Shown here one piece after another: positions 19,929 to 30,221 of a stretch of 64,000 bases of DNA; the stretch's first letter is position 1; each line of letters starts with the position of its first letter. The DNA lies in assembly GCA_964594125.1 (NCBI GenBank), contig CAZQLL010000007.1, positions 1 through 64,000 on the forward strand, given 5' to 3'. Source of the stretch: CAVRZJ01 sp964594125 (GTDB lineage: Bacteria; Acidobacteriota; Thermoanaerobaculia; Thermoanaerobaculales; Thermoanaerobaculaceae). Below the pieces are notes generated by a model that was not told where the DNA came from, ran no database searches, and worked only from the letters and a program-made list of their open reading frames with translations. Position numbers and translations under genes: made by a program.

Positions 19929-20870
19929 TCACCGCCTCTCGCCTGCCTCGCCCCAGAACGGATAGAAGCAGTACCACTGCTCGGGGTTCAGGCGGATGCG
20001 GCGCTCGAGGATGGCGATCCAGGCGGTGAGACCGCGGTGTGCCTTCTCCTCGATCGAGCCGCCGGTCGCGAGGTCGATCGGCTCCTCGTAGCGCACGACG
20101 AAGCGGCGGTCGGGAGCGAGCAGGAAGAAGCTGGGGACGATCAGCGCGCGGGCGCGCGCGGCCAGCAGGAACGGGCCGGGAGGGAACCTCGCGGGCGCGC
20201 CGAAGAACTCCATCGGCCACCCCTGGTCGTTGAAGTCGCGGTCGCCGTGGCACGCCACGATGCCGCCCTCGCGCAGGACGGTGTACGCCGGCACCGCCGA
20301 GAACGGCGAGGCGTCGACCGGGATCCCGTGCACGTTGCCGCGCAGGCGCATGCGGGAGCGGAACGCCTCGGCGGTGGCGAAGCGGTCGCGCCAGTAGAGG
20401 ACGTGGACCGGCTCGAAGTGCATGCCGATGCCGATGGCGCCGACCTCGGGGTTGCCCATGTGCGCTGTGAGCAGCAGCGTGCCGCGGCCGCTCGCGCGCG
20501 CCGCGCGGAAGTGCTCCTCGCCCTCGAGGGCGGCGACGTTGGCCGCCAGACGCTCCGGCGGCCACTGCGAGAAACGGAAGAAGTCGATCCAGTGGTAGGC
20601 GTGCTCGAACCCCATGCGGCGGGCGGTGCGGCGCACGCGCGGGTGGCCGTCGGGCAGGCCGAGGATGCGCGCATAGTTGCCGCGGACCGCTCGCCGGTAC
20701 TTCGGGCGCACGAGGTCGAACGGCGCCATGACGAGCCAGCGCGCCATCCAGTACATGAGGGCGCGCGGCCACCACGTCGACGCCCAGGCGAGGATCGGGA
20801 TGAAGGCGCCGAAGTAGAGCCGGTAGAACGCCTGCAGGGTGCGGGGCGACCCCGCCATCTTGTGCTGCAC
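19929..20870 (-). CDS. LpxL/HtrB-type lipid acyltransferase
   Basis: This 313-residue protein resembles the late acyltransferases of lipid A and related enzymes. It has an N-terminal membrane segment (FGAFIPILAWASTWWP), a His-based motif TAHMGNPEVG near residue 134 in place of the usual HFLNLE-type, the PAYTVLREGGIVACHGDRD region and the family C-terminus PEQWYCFYPFW. The start GTG 20870 is preferred over ATG 20858 because TAAGAT (20882-20877) lies exactly six bases before it. It ends three bases past the tRNA gene, convergent with it. Substrate could be lipid A or another lipid. Confidence 0.8.
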   Translation of the reverse strand: MQHKMAGSPRTLQAFYRLYFGAFIPILAWASTWWPRALMYWMARWLVMAPFDLVRPKYRRAVRGNYARILGLPDGHPRVRRTARRMGFEHAYHWIDFFRFSQWPPERLAANVAALEGEEHFRAARASGRGTLLLTAHMGNPEVGAIGIGMHFEPVHVLYWRDRFATAEAFRSRMRLRGNVHGIPVDASPFSAVPAYTVLREGGIVACHGDRDFNDQGWPMEFFGAPARFPPGPFLLAARARALIVPSFFLLAPDRRFVVRYEEPIDLATGGSIEEKAHRGLTAWIAILERRIRLNPEQWYCFYPFWGEAGERR

Positions 20871-21007
20871 GCCGCCATCTTAGCGAACGGGTGCGCGCCC
20901 GCGGCCGCGAGGCGCCGCGGCTGCGCGGCGCCTGCTCCGTCCTGTCGGTCCCGGGTCCTTTCCAGGCAGATGCAGGCTTTGCCCAGTAAGTCCCTCCCGA
21001 TGAGCTG

Positions 21008-21106
21008 GGAGCGCGGGCGCCCTCGCCCGCGCGGCGGCCTTGCCTGCAGAGTCCGGGCCGGCGAGGGCGCCGGCTCTCCCGCTTTCTTTCATGGTCCAGG
21101 GTGCGC
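21008..21106 (+). repeat. Palindromic repeat R1, copy b
   Basis: Two perfect hairpins, GCGCGGGCG-CCCT-CGCCCGCGC (21011-21032) and GCCGGCG-AGGG-CGCCGGC (21057-21074), then CATGGTCCAGGGTGC. It is the inverted partner of 17648-17748. It lies in a 280-base spacer between two minus-strand genes, which holds no gene that I can see. Next to it, CAGTTGCCGGCTGTCGGCTG (near 21131) is another short repeat-like word. Confidence 0.85.
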
Positions 21107-21150
21107 TACTGCCCATGAGAATTCAGGTGTCAGTTGCCGGCTGTCGGCTG

Positions 21151-21780
21151 CTAATTGTGTACCCTCGCCTGGAGGAAGACCAGCAGCGTGCCGTCCTCGA
21201 CGCGCACGGCGACCCGCTCGCCGTCGGCCCGGTTGCACACGCCGGTGCGTTCGAGCAGGTCGAGCGACTCGCCGGCGAGCGGCCAGTGCAGCCCCTCGGT
21301 CCACACCCGCGCGCAGCGCCCGACCGGGTGCAGCGAGACCGCGGCGCCGGGCGTCACGTCGAACGACGCCTCCCGGCGGACCGCGACGACCCGGGCCGTC
21401 TCGTCGCGCAGCTCGACCTCGGCGCGGTCGCTCCAGCGCGCCAGCAGCGCCAGGTTCTCCAGCGCATGGTCGAGGCGGCCGCCGGTGGCGCCGAGCACCG
21501 TCACCCGTCGTGCGCCGCGCTCCTCGATCGTGTACGCAAGTGCCTTGTGGAGGTCGGTGTGCGACTGGTCGGGGCGCGGCACCAGCACCGCCTCGCCGAC
21601 CCACGCCCGCACCCCGGGGTGCAGCGAGTCGAGGTCGCCGACCACCGCCGCCGGCCGCACGCCGATGCGCGCCAGGTGGTTGGCGCCTCCGTCGGCGGCC
21701 ACGACGAGCTCGGCCGCGCGCACCAGGCGGACCAGCGGCTCGCTCCACACGAGCGGCGCGTTGGCGACCACGACGATCAC
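21151..21780 (-). CDS. Thiamine pyrophosphokinase
   Basis: This 209-residue protein has the full set of thiamine pyrophosphokinase motifs: VVAADGGANHL, VVGDLDSL, QSHTDLHKAL and GATGGRLDHALEN. It transfers pyrophosphate from ATP to thiamine, making the cofactor in one step, and would be a salvage route. Length is normal for the bacterial enzyme. The start GTG 21780 lies six bases from TAGCAT (21792-21787), so the message is probably leaderless. Its promoter overlaps that of the divergent kinase gene. Confidence 0.92.
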   Translation of the reverse strand: MIVVVANAPLVWSEPLVRLVRAAELVVAADGGANHLARIGVRPAAVVGDLDSLHPGVRAWVGEAVLVPRPDQSHTDLHKALAYTIEERGARRVTVLGATGGRLDHALENLALLARWSDRAEVELRDETARVVAVRREASFDVTPGAAVSLHPVGRCARVWTEGLHWPLAGESLDLLERTGVCNRADGERVAVRVEDGTLLVFLQARVHN

Positions 21781-21786
21781 GGCCGA

Positions 21787-21796
21787 ATGCTACACT
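21787..21796. promoter_or_regulatory. Overlapping divergent -10 boxes (thiamine pyrophosphokinase / kinase)
   Basis: ATGCTACACT reads TACACT forward (21791-21796) and TAGCAT backward (21792-21787). The forward box serves the kinase gene at 21820, the backward one the thiamine pyrophosphokinase at 21780. No clear -35 box is seen on either side. Confidence 0.5.
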
Positions 21797-21819
21797 GCCG
21801 CGGCCTTCGGGGGGCGGCC

Positions 21820-23479
<1,660 letters not shown>

Positions 23480-23487
<8 letters not shown>

Positions 23488-23815
23488 GGCACGGCGCAGG
23501 GTCGACAGCGTGACGATCGTCGGCGACGAGGTGGCGGTGGTGTGGGGCGACGGCCACGAGTCGTACTACCCCGGCGAGGCGCTGCGCAGGGCGTGCACCT
23601 GCGCCGGGTGCAAGGGAGAGCAGCACCTGTTCGGGCGGCGCACGCTGCCCGTCCTCAAGCCGACCGCCGCCGGCGCGTACCAGCCGGCGGCGACCCGCCT
23701 GGTCGGCAACTACGGCCTGCAGGTCGTCTGGGGCGACGGCCACGAGCACGGCATCTACCACCTCGCGGACCTGCGCGCGGCGTGCCCGTGCGACGCGTGC
23801 CGCCCCAAGGCGTAG
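23480..23815 (+). CDS. DUF971 / GBBH-like N-terminal domain protein
   Basis: This 111-residue protein has two half-repeats, WGDGHESYYPGEALRRACTC and WGDGHEHGIYHLADLRAACP, the pattern of the DUF971 (gamma-butyrobetaine hydroxylase-like N-terminal) family. The cysteines CTCAGC and CPCDAC could bind a metal. In other bacteria such genes lie near iron-sulfur or Mrp-type ATPase genes. Here it starts with GTG 23480 within the kinase gene, so the two are co-translated. Its role with a kinase is unclear. Confidence 0.8.
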
Positions 23816-23897
23816 CCGCACCCAGCGATACCCACGGCCACCGACTTCGCGTCCTGGGGGAACACGAAGAAACCCGCCGCGCTGCCGGGTGGCACCA

Positions 23898-23913
23898 GCG
23901 CGCTCAAGCGCGC
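23898..23913. terminator. Small hairpin between convergent genes
   Basis: GCGCGC-TCAA-GCGCGC is a perfect six-pair stem midway between the DUF971 gene and the FKBP gene, which converge. It could act for both as a terminator. There is no T run. Confidence 0.35.
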
Positions 23914-23942
23914 CCCACACCCACCCTGCCGACGGCCGTGCC

Positions 23943-24635
23943 CTACTTGATGCTGAGCAGCTCGACCTCGAAGATCAGGGTCGCGCCGGGCGGGATGACG
24001 CCGCCCGCGCCGCGGTCGCCGTAGGCGATCTTGGCCGGGATGTACAGCTCCCACTTGGCGCCGACCTTCATGAGCTGCAGCGCCTCGGTCCAGCCGGGGA
24101 TCACGCCGCCCACCGGGAACGACGTCGGCTCGTTGCGTTTGTACGAGCTGTCGAACTCGGTGCCGTCGACCAGGCGGCCGCGGTAATGGACGGTCACCGT
24201 GTCGCTGGCCTTCGGCGACGGGCCGGTGCCCGGCGTGATCACCTTGTACTGCAGCCCCGACGGCAGGGTGACCACCCCCTCCTTCTTGGCGTTGGCGGCG
24301 AGGAACGCCTCGCCCTCGGCCCTGGCCTTCGCGGCGGCGGACTTCTGCGCCTCCTGCTGCCTGGCCATCAGCTCCCTCTGGAACGCCTGCACCGTCTCGC
24401 GCACCTCGGCCTCGGTGAGCAGCATCGCGCCGCCCGAGAGGGCGTCCCTGATCCCCTGCGCGACCAGCGCCGCGTCGAGGTCCACCCCCTGCCGCTTGAG
24501 GTTCGACCCCACCTCGACACCGAGCGCGTAGCTCGTCCTCTCGCGCTGGTCCTTCAGCGCGGGATCGGCGGCGAAGCCGCCGGCCGCCGCGAGCAGCGCC
24601 GCACCGACCGCCACCGTGCACACCATCGTCTTCAT
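23943..24635 (-). CDS. FKBP-type peptidyl-prolyl isomerase, periplasmic
   Basis: This 230-residue protein has a signal peptide (VAVGAALLAAAGGFA), an N-terminal FkpA-like dimerisation region (KDQRERTSYALGVEVGSNLK and a long helix) and a C-terminal FKBP domain: PSGLQYKVITPGTG, DTVTVHYRGRLVDGTEFDSS, VIPGWTEALQLMKVG and YGDRGAGGVIPPGATLIF. It folds proteins at X-Pro bonds in the periplasm. GGGAGAG precedes ATG 24635, and TACAAT (24688-24683) is a likely -10 box about 48 bases upstream of the start. Confidence 0.93.
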   Translation of the reverse strand: MKTMVCTVAVGAALLAAAGGFAADPALKDQRERTSYALGVEVGSNLKRQGVDLDAALVAQGIRDALSGGAMLLTEAEVRETVQAFQRELMARQQEAQKSAAAKARAEGEAFLAANAKKEGVVTLPSGLQYKVITPGTGPSPKASDTVTVHYRGRLVDGTEFDSSYKRNEPTSFPVGGVIPGWTEALQLMKVGAKWELYIPAKIAYGDRGAGGVIPPGATLIFEVELLSIK

Positions 24636-24733
24636 TGGCTCTCCCTGGCCCCGCGCCGGCCCGGGCCCGGGCGGGACTGCGGATTGTACCGCCCGGGGCC
24701 GCACCGGCGGCCGCCGGCGGGCCGCGGACGGCG

Positions 24734-26365
24734 TCAGCGCGGCGGGACGAGCAACAGCGGCGCGGCCGGCCGCGCGGCGACGCGCAGCACCGGGTAGGTG
24801 CCCGGCTCGGCGCTCCACTGGCGGGCGAGCACGCGGTTGAAGAAACCCCAGGCGGCGAGCGAGTCCACCGAGGTCGGCTCGAGCAGCACCGGGATCAGCC
24901 GCGCGAGCGGCTGCCGCATGTCGACGAGGTGCGAGCCGGCCGGCAGCTCGCGCTCCTCGCCCGCATACGTCCCCGTGATCGTCAGCGCCACCCGGCCCTG
25001 GTACAGGGTCTTCGCCAGCTCGACCTTCTCGACCGCGAACCGGTCGACCGTCATGCGGACCGGCGCCAGCAGCCGCTCGACGCGGATCCCGTGGGCGCGC
25101 AGGTTCTCGACCACCTCGTCGTTGGCCGGCGGCACCACGTAGCCGAGCGGCAGCGGCACGGTCGTCGTCGGCACCGCCCGCGCCAGGTACGGCGAGGTGT
25201 AGTCGCGCGGCGTCTCGGTCGGGCGGATCAGGAAGTCGCCGACCCACGGCGGGTACTTGGCCTTGTCCTCGGGGGGAATCGGCACCTTGACGTGCTCGTA
25301 CCCCTTGATCGTGACGTCGAACAGCGGCTCGAGCTTCGACGCGACGGCGAACGGCTGCTTGAAGAAACCCTCCGCGGTCTCCCGGTCGACGCGGGCGGCG
25401 AGCGCCGCCATGGCGCCGATGTGTTCCGCCGTGTACGCGAGGATCTCCCGTACGAAGGCGTAGGAGCCCAGCACCCGCGTCTTGAAGTCGGCGTAGGAGT
25501 AGTTCTCGTCGAGGATCGCGAAGCGGTTGCGCAGGGCGAAGTAGTTGGTGCCGTAGCGCGCCTCGACGGTGTCGCTCTCCCACCCCTTCTCGGGGCGCTC
25601 GCGGTCGGCGAAGTTGCCGTACGGGACGCTGTCGTAGCCGTGCGTCCCCTTGAGCGCCGCGGTGACCGCGGGAAACAGCCTCCGCCACATGTACTCGTCG
25701 ATCGCGGGCGCGTTGTTGGGGTTGGAGCCGGTCGTGTATGTCACCGGCTCGCGGTGGTACGAGCCGTTGGTGGTGTGCATGTCGACGAACAGCAGCGGGT
25801 CCCACTCGTTCCACAGGGCGACGAGCGCGCGCACCTCCGGCGAGTCGAGCTTGAGGTAGTCGCGATTGAGGTCGAGCCCCTGCCCGTTGGCGCGCTCGCC
25901 GGCGAGCTCCGGCCCCTTGTCGCGCCGGTTCCGGCCCAGCTTCTCGTTGCCGTCGGCGTTGAAGATCGGGATCACGAGGATCACCTGCCGGTCGAGCAGC
26001 GCCCCGAGATCACCGAGCGCGACGTCGCGCACGAGCATCTGGCACGCCTCCTTGCCCTCGACCTCGCCGGCGTGGATGTTGGCCATGACCAGCACCGCGC
26101 TCTTGCCGGCGCGGCGCAGGTCGTAGGCGGAACGCGCGCGCTCCTTCGACAGGATCACCAGCGGCACCATCCGTCCCTCGGGCGAGGTGGTCAGTGGCGT
26201 CACTGTCACGATGTCGGAGCGCGCCTGGATCGCATACACGAAGTCGATCACCTCCTGGTAGGTGGAGGTGCGCGCGTAGTCGGTTTGCTCGACGACCGTG
26301 AGCGGCTCGACGGCGAGCAGCGGCGCGGCAACGAGCAGGAGCATGGCGGCACGAAGGGTCTTCAT
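24734..26365 (-). CDS. M14-family zinc carboxypeptidase, secreted
   Basis: This 543-residue enzyme has a short signal peptide (LRAAMLLLVAAPLLA) and an M14 peptidase domain. The zinc ligands are His98 and Glu101 in ANIHAGEVEG and the later His in VDMHTTNG; NRDYLKLDSPE holds substrate residues, and the general-base Glu is probably in ILDENYSY. The C-terminal 250 residues form an extra domain found in some large bacterial members. It would trim peptides or cell-wall fragments in the periplasm. GGAGG lies close before ATG 26365, and TAGGCT (26411-26406) may be its -10 box. Confidence 0.88.
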   Translation of the reverse strand: MKTLRAAMLLLVAAPLLAVEPLTVVEQTDYARTSTYQEVIDFVYAIQARSDIVTVTPLTTSPEGRMVPLVILSKERARSAYDLRRAGKSAVLVMANIHAGEVEGKEACQMLVRDVALGDLGALLDRQVILVIPIFNADGNEKLGRNRRDKGPELAGERANGQGLDLNRDYLKLDSPEVRALVALWNEWDPLLFVDMHTTNGSYHREPVTYTTGSNPNNAPAIDEYMWRRLFPAVTAALKGTHGYDSVPYGNFADRERPEKGWESDTVEARYGTNYFALRNRFAILDENYSYADFKTRVLGSYAFVREILAYTAEHIGAMAALAARVDRETAEGFFKQPFAVASKLEPLFDVTIKGYEHVKVPIPPEDKAKYPPWVGDFLIRPTETPRDYTSPYLARAVPTTTVPLPLGYVVPPANDEVVENLRAHGIRVERLLAPVRMTVDRFAVEKVELAKTLYQGRVALTITGTYAGEERELPAGSHLVDMRQPLARLIPVLLEPTSVDSLAAWGFFNRVLARQWSAEPGTYPVLRVAARPAAPLLLVPPR

Positions 26366-26471
26366 CGGGCCTCCTGCGGGAGCGGGGACGCCGCCCCGGT
26401 GCGTCAGCCTAGCACCCCCGCCAAAAGATGGCCCCGCCTCGCGTTGCTGCTCTGGCGAGTATGCACGCCGA

Positions 26472-27875
26472 CTAGTACGCGTGGCGGTGGCGCCAGAAGC
26501 GCAGCAGGGTGAGCCAGAGGATCTTGAAGTCGAGCGCCAGCGACCAGTTGTCGATATAGTAGAGGTCGTAGGCGATGCGCTTGCGGATCGAGCTGTTGCC
26601 GCGCAGGTCGTGCACCTGCGCCCAGCCGGTGATGCCGGCGCGCACGCGGTGGCGCGACATGTACTCGGGGTAGCGCTCGCGGAAGCGGGCGACGAACTCC
26701 GGCCGCTCCGGACGCGGGCCCACCAGCGACATGTCGCCGCGCAGCACGTTGAAGAGCTGCGGCAGCTCATCGAGCGAGAAGCGGCGCAACCATGCGCCGA
26801 CGCGCGTCGTGCGCGGGTCGTTGGGGATGGCGAAACGCGGCCCGGTGAGCTCCTCGGCGTCCGGCACCATGGTGCGGAACTTGACGATGAGAAACGGCGT
26901 GCCGTCGAGGCCCATGCGGAGCTGGCGGTAGAGCGCCGGGCTGCGGTCCTCAAGCCAGATGGCGAGTGCGATCGCGGCCATGAGCGGCCACAGGAAGAAC
27001 AGCGCGACCCCGCCGACGATGATGTCGAACATCCGTTTCGCGAAGCTGTTCCAGCCGGCGAGCGGGATCTGGGTGAGGTTGATCACCGGGATCCCGTCGA
27101 GATCCTCGACAGCCGCCTTGAGCGCGAAGTACTGCAGCAGGTCGGGCACGACCCGCACATCGAGCAGCAGCGGCTCCGCCCGCTTGAGCAGGCGGATCGC
27201 CCTGTGCTGCGCGCCGAGCGGCAACGCCACGAACAGCATGTCGACGCCGGCGGCGCGCGTCACCGCCTCGAGGTCGTCGAGGGTGCCCACGACCTTCAGG
27301 CCGGCGTACTCGGCGCCGGTCTTCGCCGGGTCGTCGTCGAGGAAACCGACGACGTCCAGGCCTAGCTCGCGGTGGAGCTGGAGCTTCTCGGACACCATGC
27401 GGCCGAGCTCGCCGGCGCCCGCGATCAGCGCCCGCTGCCGGCGCCGGGAGGAGGACCAGACGCGCGCCATCAGCGCCCAGAACCCGGCGCGTGCAGCCAC
27501 CACGAGCAGCACGTCGAGCACGGCGAACAGCGCCAGGGTGACGCGCGAGTAGGTGAAGTCCCGGTAGAAGGCGAGGCCGGCGTTGAGCACCAGCGTCGCC
27601 AGCGCGACCGCCACCGTCACCGAGAACGCCTCCTCGACCCGCGAGCGCAGCGGCCGTCCCTGCAGCAGACCGCGGAAGTAGAACACCACGGGCCAGACGA
27701 GCGCGATGATCGGGAACAGCGCGAGATACGGGCCGAACGGCGGGACGCCCTTGGTGACCGGCACCACCTCGATGGTGAAGCGCAGGAAGTAGGCGAGCAC
27801 CAGCGCCGCGTAGGTGGCGGCGAGATCGACCGCCACGAGCAGGGAGCGGTGCAGGCGGATCTTCTGGTCGATCAT
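26472..27875 (-). CDS. Polyprenyl glycosylphosphotransferase (exopolysaccharide initiation)
   Basis: This 467-residue protein matches the WbaP/WcaJ/PssY group: N-terminal membrane helices, a central nucleotide-binding-like region (ALIAGAGELGRMVSEKL) and a C-terminal sugar-transferase domain with KRMFDIIVGGVALFFLWP, KFRTMVPDAEE, RRFSLDELPQLFNVLRGDM, VGPRPERPEFV and RAGITGWAQVHDLRG. It puts the first sugar phosphate onto undecaprenyl phosphate at the inner membrane. Its start overlaps the stop of the upstream glycosyltransferase (ATGA at 27872-27875). Confidence 0.93.
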   Translation of the reverse strand: MIDQKIRLHRSLLVAVDLAATYAALVLAYFLRFTIEVVPVTKGVPPFGPYLALFPIIALVWPVVFYFRGLLQGRPLRSRVEEAFSVTVAVALATLVLNAGLAFYRDFTYSRVTLALFAVLDVLLVVAARAGFWALMARVWSSSRRRQRALIAGAGELGRMVSEKLQLHRELGLDVVGFLDDDPAKTGAEYAGLKVVGTLDDLEAVTRAAGVDMLFVALPLGAQHRAIRLLKRAEPLLLDVRVVPDLLQYFALKAAVEDLDGIPVINLTQIPLAGWNSFAKRMFDIIVGGVALFFLWPLMAAIALAIWLEDRSPALYRQLRMGLDGTPFLIVKFRTMVPDAEELTGPRFAIPNDPRTTRVGAWLRRFSLDELPQLFNVLRGDMSLVGPRPERPEFVARFRERYPEYMSRHRVRAGITGWAQVHDLRGNSSIRKRIAYDLYYIDNWSLALDFKILWLTLLRFWRHRHAY

Positions 27876-28966
27876 CCGCGGAACCTGTCCGGCAGGATCC
27901 TCTCGAGCAGGTACGCGAAGCGCCGGCGGAAGCGCGCGCGCGAGAAGCTCTCCGCCCGCCTGCGCAGCGCCGCGGCCGGGAACGTACGGCCGAGCACGCG
28001 CGCGCAGGCGGCGGCCAGCGCCTTCGGGGATCCCTCCGCCGCCAGCTCGCCGTGCTCGCCCGTGACCACGACATCCGCCGTCCCGCTGGCCTCCAGCCCG
28101 ACCACCGGCGTGCCGCAGGCCAGCGCCTCGACCGTCACCATGCCGAAATCCTCGACGTTGGGCACCAGGAGCAGCCCGGCGGCGCGGTACTCGTCGCGCA
28201 GCCGCTCGCGGCTCACCCGCCCGAGGAACTCGACGTTGGCCGGCGCGCCGCGCGCCAGCGAGCGCCGCATCGGTCCCTCGCCGATGATCCGCAGGGGCAA
28301 ACCCATCTCCCGCGCCACCGCCACGCCCGTTTCCACCATCTTGTACGGAACCAGCGCCGCGACTATCAGCAGGTGGCCGCCGCGCTCGCCCCCCGGCGTG
28401 AAGAAGTCGACGTCCACCGGCGGCGGGATCACCTGCGCCTCACGCCGCCAGTAGCGCTCGATGCGGCGCGCCACGAGCTGCGAGTTGGCGACGAAATGAT
28501 CGACGCGCGCCGCCGAGATCACGTCCCACGTGCGCAGCTTCTCGAGGTACGCGGCGACCAGCGGCCGCACGAACCCCGGCACCCGCGCGAGGTACTGCTG
28601 GCGCTGGTCCCACAGGTAGCGCATCGGCGTGTGGCAGTAGCACAGGTGGACGGCGCCCGGCGGCGGGATCACCCCCTTGGCGACGCAGTGGCTCGACGAG
28701 ATAATGAGGTCGTAGCCGGAGAGGTCGATTCCGGCCACCGCCTCCGGCATGAAAGGCAGCAGCGTGCGGTGGTAGCGGCCCGAGAACGACACCCGCTGCA
28801 GCCACGTGGTGTGGACCGGGTGGCGGTCGAGCTCGCCGCCGGAGCACTCGGGGTGGCGGAGCACCGTGTAGATCGGCGCCGCGGGGAAGAAGCTGGCCAT
28901 CTCCGCGAGCACGGCCTCGCCGCCCCGCATCGTGATCAGCCAGTCGTGTACGAGCGCCACCCGCAT
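27872..28966 (-). CDS. GT4-type glycosyltransferase
   Basis: This 364-residue retaining glycosyltransferase of the GT-B fold starts RVALVHDWLITMRGGEAVLA and has CYCHTPMRYLWD, the acceptor-side FVANSQLVARRI, and the donor-side EX7E motif NVEDFGMVTVEALACG. It probably adds a sugar to the lipid-linked repeat unit of an exopolysaccharide. It shares bases with both neighbours: its ATG overlaps the previous stop (TGATG) and its stop overlaps the next start (ATGA). Confidence 0.9.
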   Translation of the reverse strand: MRVALVHDWLITMRGGEAVLAEMASFFPAAPIYTVLRHPECSGGELDRHPVHTTWLQRVSFSGRYHRTLLPFMPEAVAGIDLSGYDLIISSSHCVAKGVIPPPGAVHLCYCHTPMRYLWDQRQQYLARVPGFVRPLVAAYLEKLRTWDVISAARVDHFVANSQLVARRIERYWRREAQVIPPPVDVDFFTPGGERGGHLLIVAALVPYKMVETGVAVAREMGLPLRIIGEGPMRRSLARGAPANVEFLGRVSRERLRDEYRAAGLLLVPNVEDFGMVTVEALACGTPVVGLEASGTADVVVTGEHGELAAEGSPKALAAACARVLGRTFPAAALRRRAESFSRARFRRRFAYLLERILPDRFRG

Positions 28967-30084
28967 CACGCCTCCAACTGCACCGCCCGGTACTCCGCCA
29001 GCGTCGCCTCCGCCGCCTGCCGCCAGCGGTAGCGCGCCGCCGCCTCGCGCCCCCTGGCGCCGAGCTGGCTGCGCACGTCCGGGGCCTCCATGAGGCGCTG
29101 CAGCGTCGCCGCCAGCTCCACTACGTCGCGGGGGTTCACCCGCAGCACGCCGTCCCCCGCGACCTCCCGCACCGCCGCCACGTCCCCCGCCACGACCGGC
29201 GCGCCGCACGCCATCGCCTCGAGCACCGGCAGGCCGAACCCCTCGTACAGCGTCGGGTACACGAACACCGCGGCGCCGCGGAACAGCGCCGCCAGCTCGC
29301 GCCGCTCGAGGTGGCCGAGACATCGTACTCGGTCCCCCAGCCCCATGCCATGCGCCCGCCTGGCGAGCACCCCGTCCGGCGCGAACGCGCCCGCAAGCAC
29401 CAGCGGCGGCGCGTGGTGCCTCCCCGAGTGCACGAAGATCTGGTACGCCTTGAGCACGCCTTCCACGTTCTTGTGCGGCTTGTGGTTGCCCACGTGCAGG
29501 AAGTACGGCTGGCGCACCCCGAGGCGCTCGCGCAGCGCCTCGTCCTCGGCGGCGTCGCAGGCGGCGAAGAACGTCTCGTGGACGCCGTTCGGGATCACGC
29601 GCAGCCGCCCCTCGTCGGCGCCGAACAGGCGGCGGAGGTCGTCCGCGGTGGTGCGCGACACCGTGATCACCCGCGACGAGCGCCGTACGGCGGCGCGGAT
29701 CAGTAACCGCGCGTAGGCGAACCCCAGCGTGTGGCGCAGGAACTCCGGAAACAGCACGTGGATGATGTCGTGGATCGTCACCACGATGCGCCCGGGGAAG
29801 CACACCGGGATGACGTAATGCGGCACGTGCAGCACGCGGATGCCGGCGCGGACGGCCGCCAGCGGCACCGCGAGCTGCTCCCATACCGTGTAGCCTTCCG
29901 CCTCGACCTCGGCCAGCCGCCAGCGCTCCGGCAGCTCCGGCAGCAGGCCGCGGCTCTCCGGCGAGACCAGCACGACCACGTCGTTGTCCGGGATCATGCC
30001 CACCAGCTCCCCGAGCAACCCCTGCAAGTACGAGCCGATGCCGAAGTCGGCCAGCTTGCGCGCGTCGATACCCAGCCGCCGCAT
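28966..30084 (-). CDS. GT4-type glycosyltransferase, first gene of the operon
   Basis: This 372-residue enzyme has RRLGIDARKLADFGIGSYLQ at the N-terminus, then IPNGVHETFF and HVGNHKPHKNVEGVL, and the EX7E motif PTLYEGFGLPVLEAMACG. It belongs to the mannosyl- or rhamnosyl-type GT4 enzymes. It heads the three-gene unit that ends at 26472. TAGAAT (30098-30093) lies eight bases before its ATG, so the operon message is almost leaderless. Confidence 0.9.
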   Translation of the reverse strand: MRRLGIDARKLADFGIGSYLQGLLGELVGMIPDNDVVVLVSPESRGLLPELPERWRLAEVEAEGYTVWEQLAVPLAAVRAGIRVLHVPHYVIPVCFPGRIVVTIHDIIHVLFPEFLRHTLGFAYARLLIRAAVRRSSRVITVSRTTADDLRRLFGADEGRLRVIPNGVHETFFAACDAAEDEALRERLGVRQPYFLHVGNHKPHKNVEGVLKAYQIFVHSGRHHAPPLVLAGAFAPDGVLARRAHGMGLGDRVRCLGHLERRELAALFRGAAVFVYPTLYEGFGLPVLEAMACGAPVVAGDVAAVREVAGDGVLRVNPRDVVELAATLQRLMEAPDVRSQLGARGREAAARYRWRQAAEATLAEYRAVQLEA

Positions 30085-30092
30085 CGCCGAGC

Positions 30093-30098
30093 ATTCTA
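30093..30098 (-). promoter_or_regulatory. -10 box of the glycosyltransferase operon
   Basis: TAGAAT on the minus strand, eight bases from ATG 30084. It is the same hexamer as that of the tRNA promoter; no -35 box is recognisable. Confidence 0.5.
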
Positions 30099-30206
30099 GG
30101 GGCGCGGGGGAGAAATGGGGAGGGTCGCACGCGCGGGGCGGGCGAGCCGCCGCCGGCAGGGCGCCGTGCCGGGGCGCTCCCGGCGCGAACGGCGCCGCTC
30201 CCGTCG

Positions 30207-30212
30207 TACACT
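30207..30212 (+). promoter_or_regulatory. -10 box of the cysteine desulfurase gene
   Basis: TACACT ends nine bases before ATG 30222, so the leader would be only a few bases long. There is no Shine-Dalgarno sequence. Confidence 0.45.
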
Positions 30213-30221
30213 CTTCCTGCC

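Noticed and set aside
23820..23900. Minus-strand frame with AGFFVFPQDAKSVAVGIAG between DUF971 and FKBP genes
   Set aside because: It looks protein-like but is only about 30 codons, has no start or ribosome site and no family that I know; it may be a relic.
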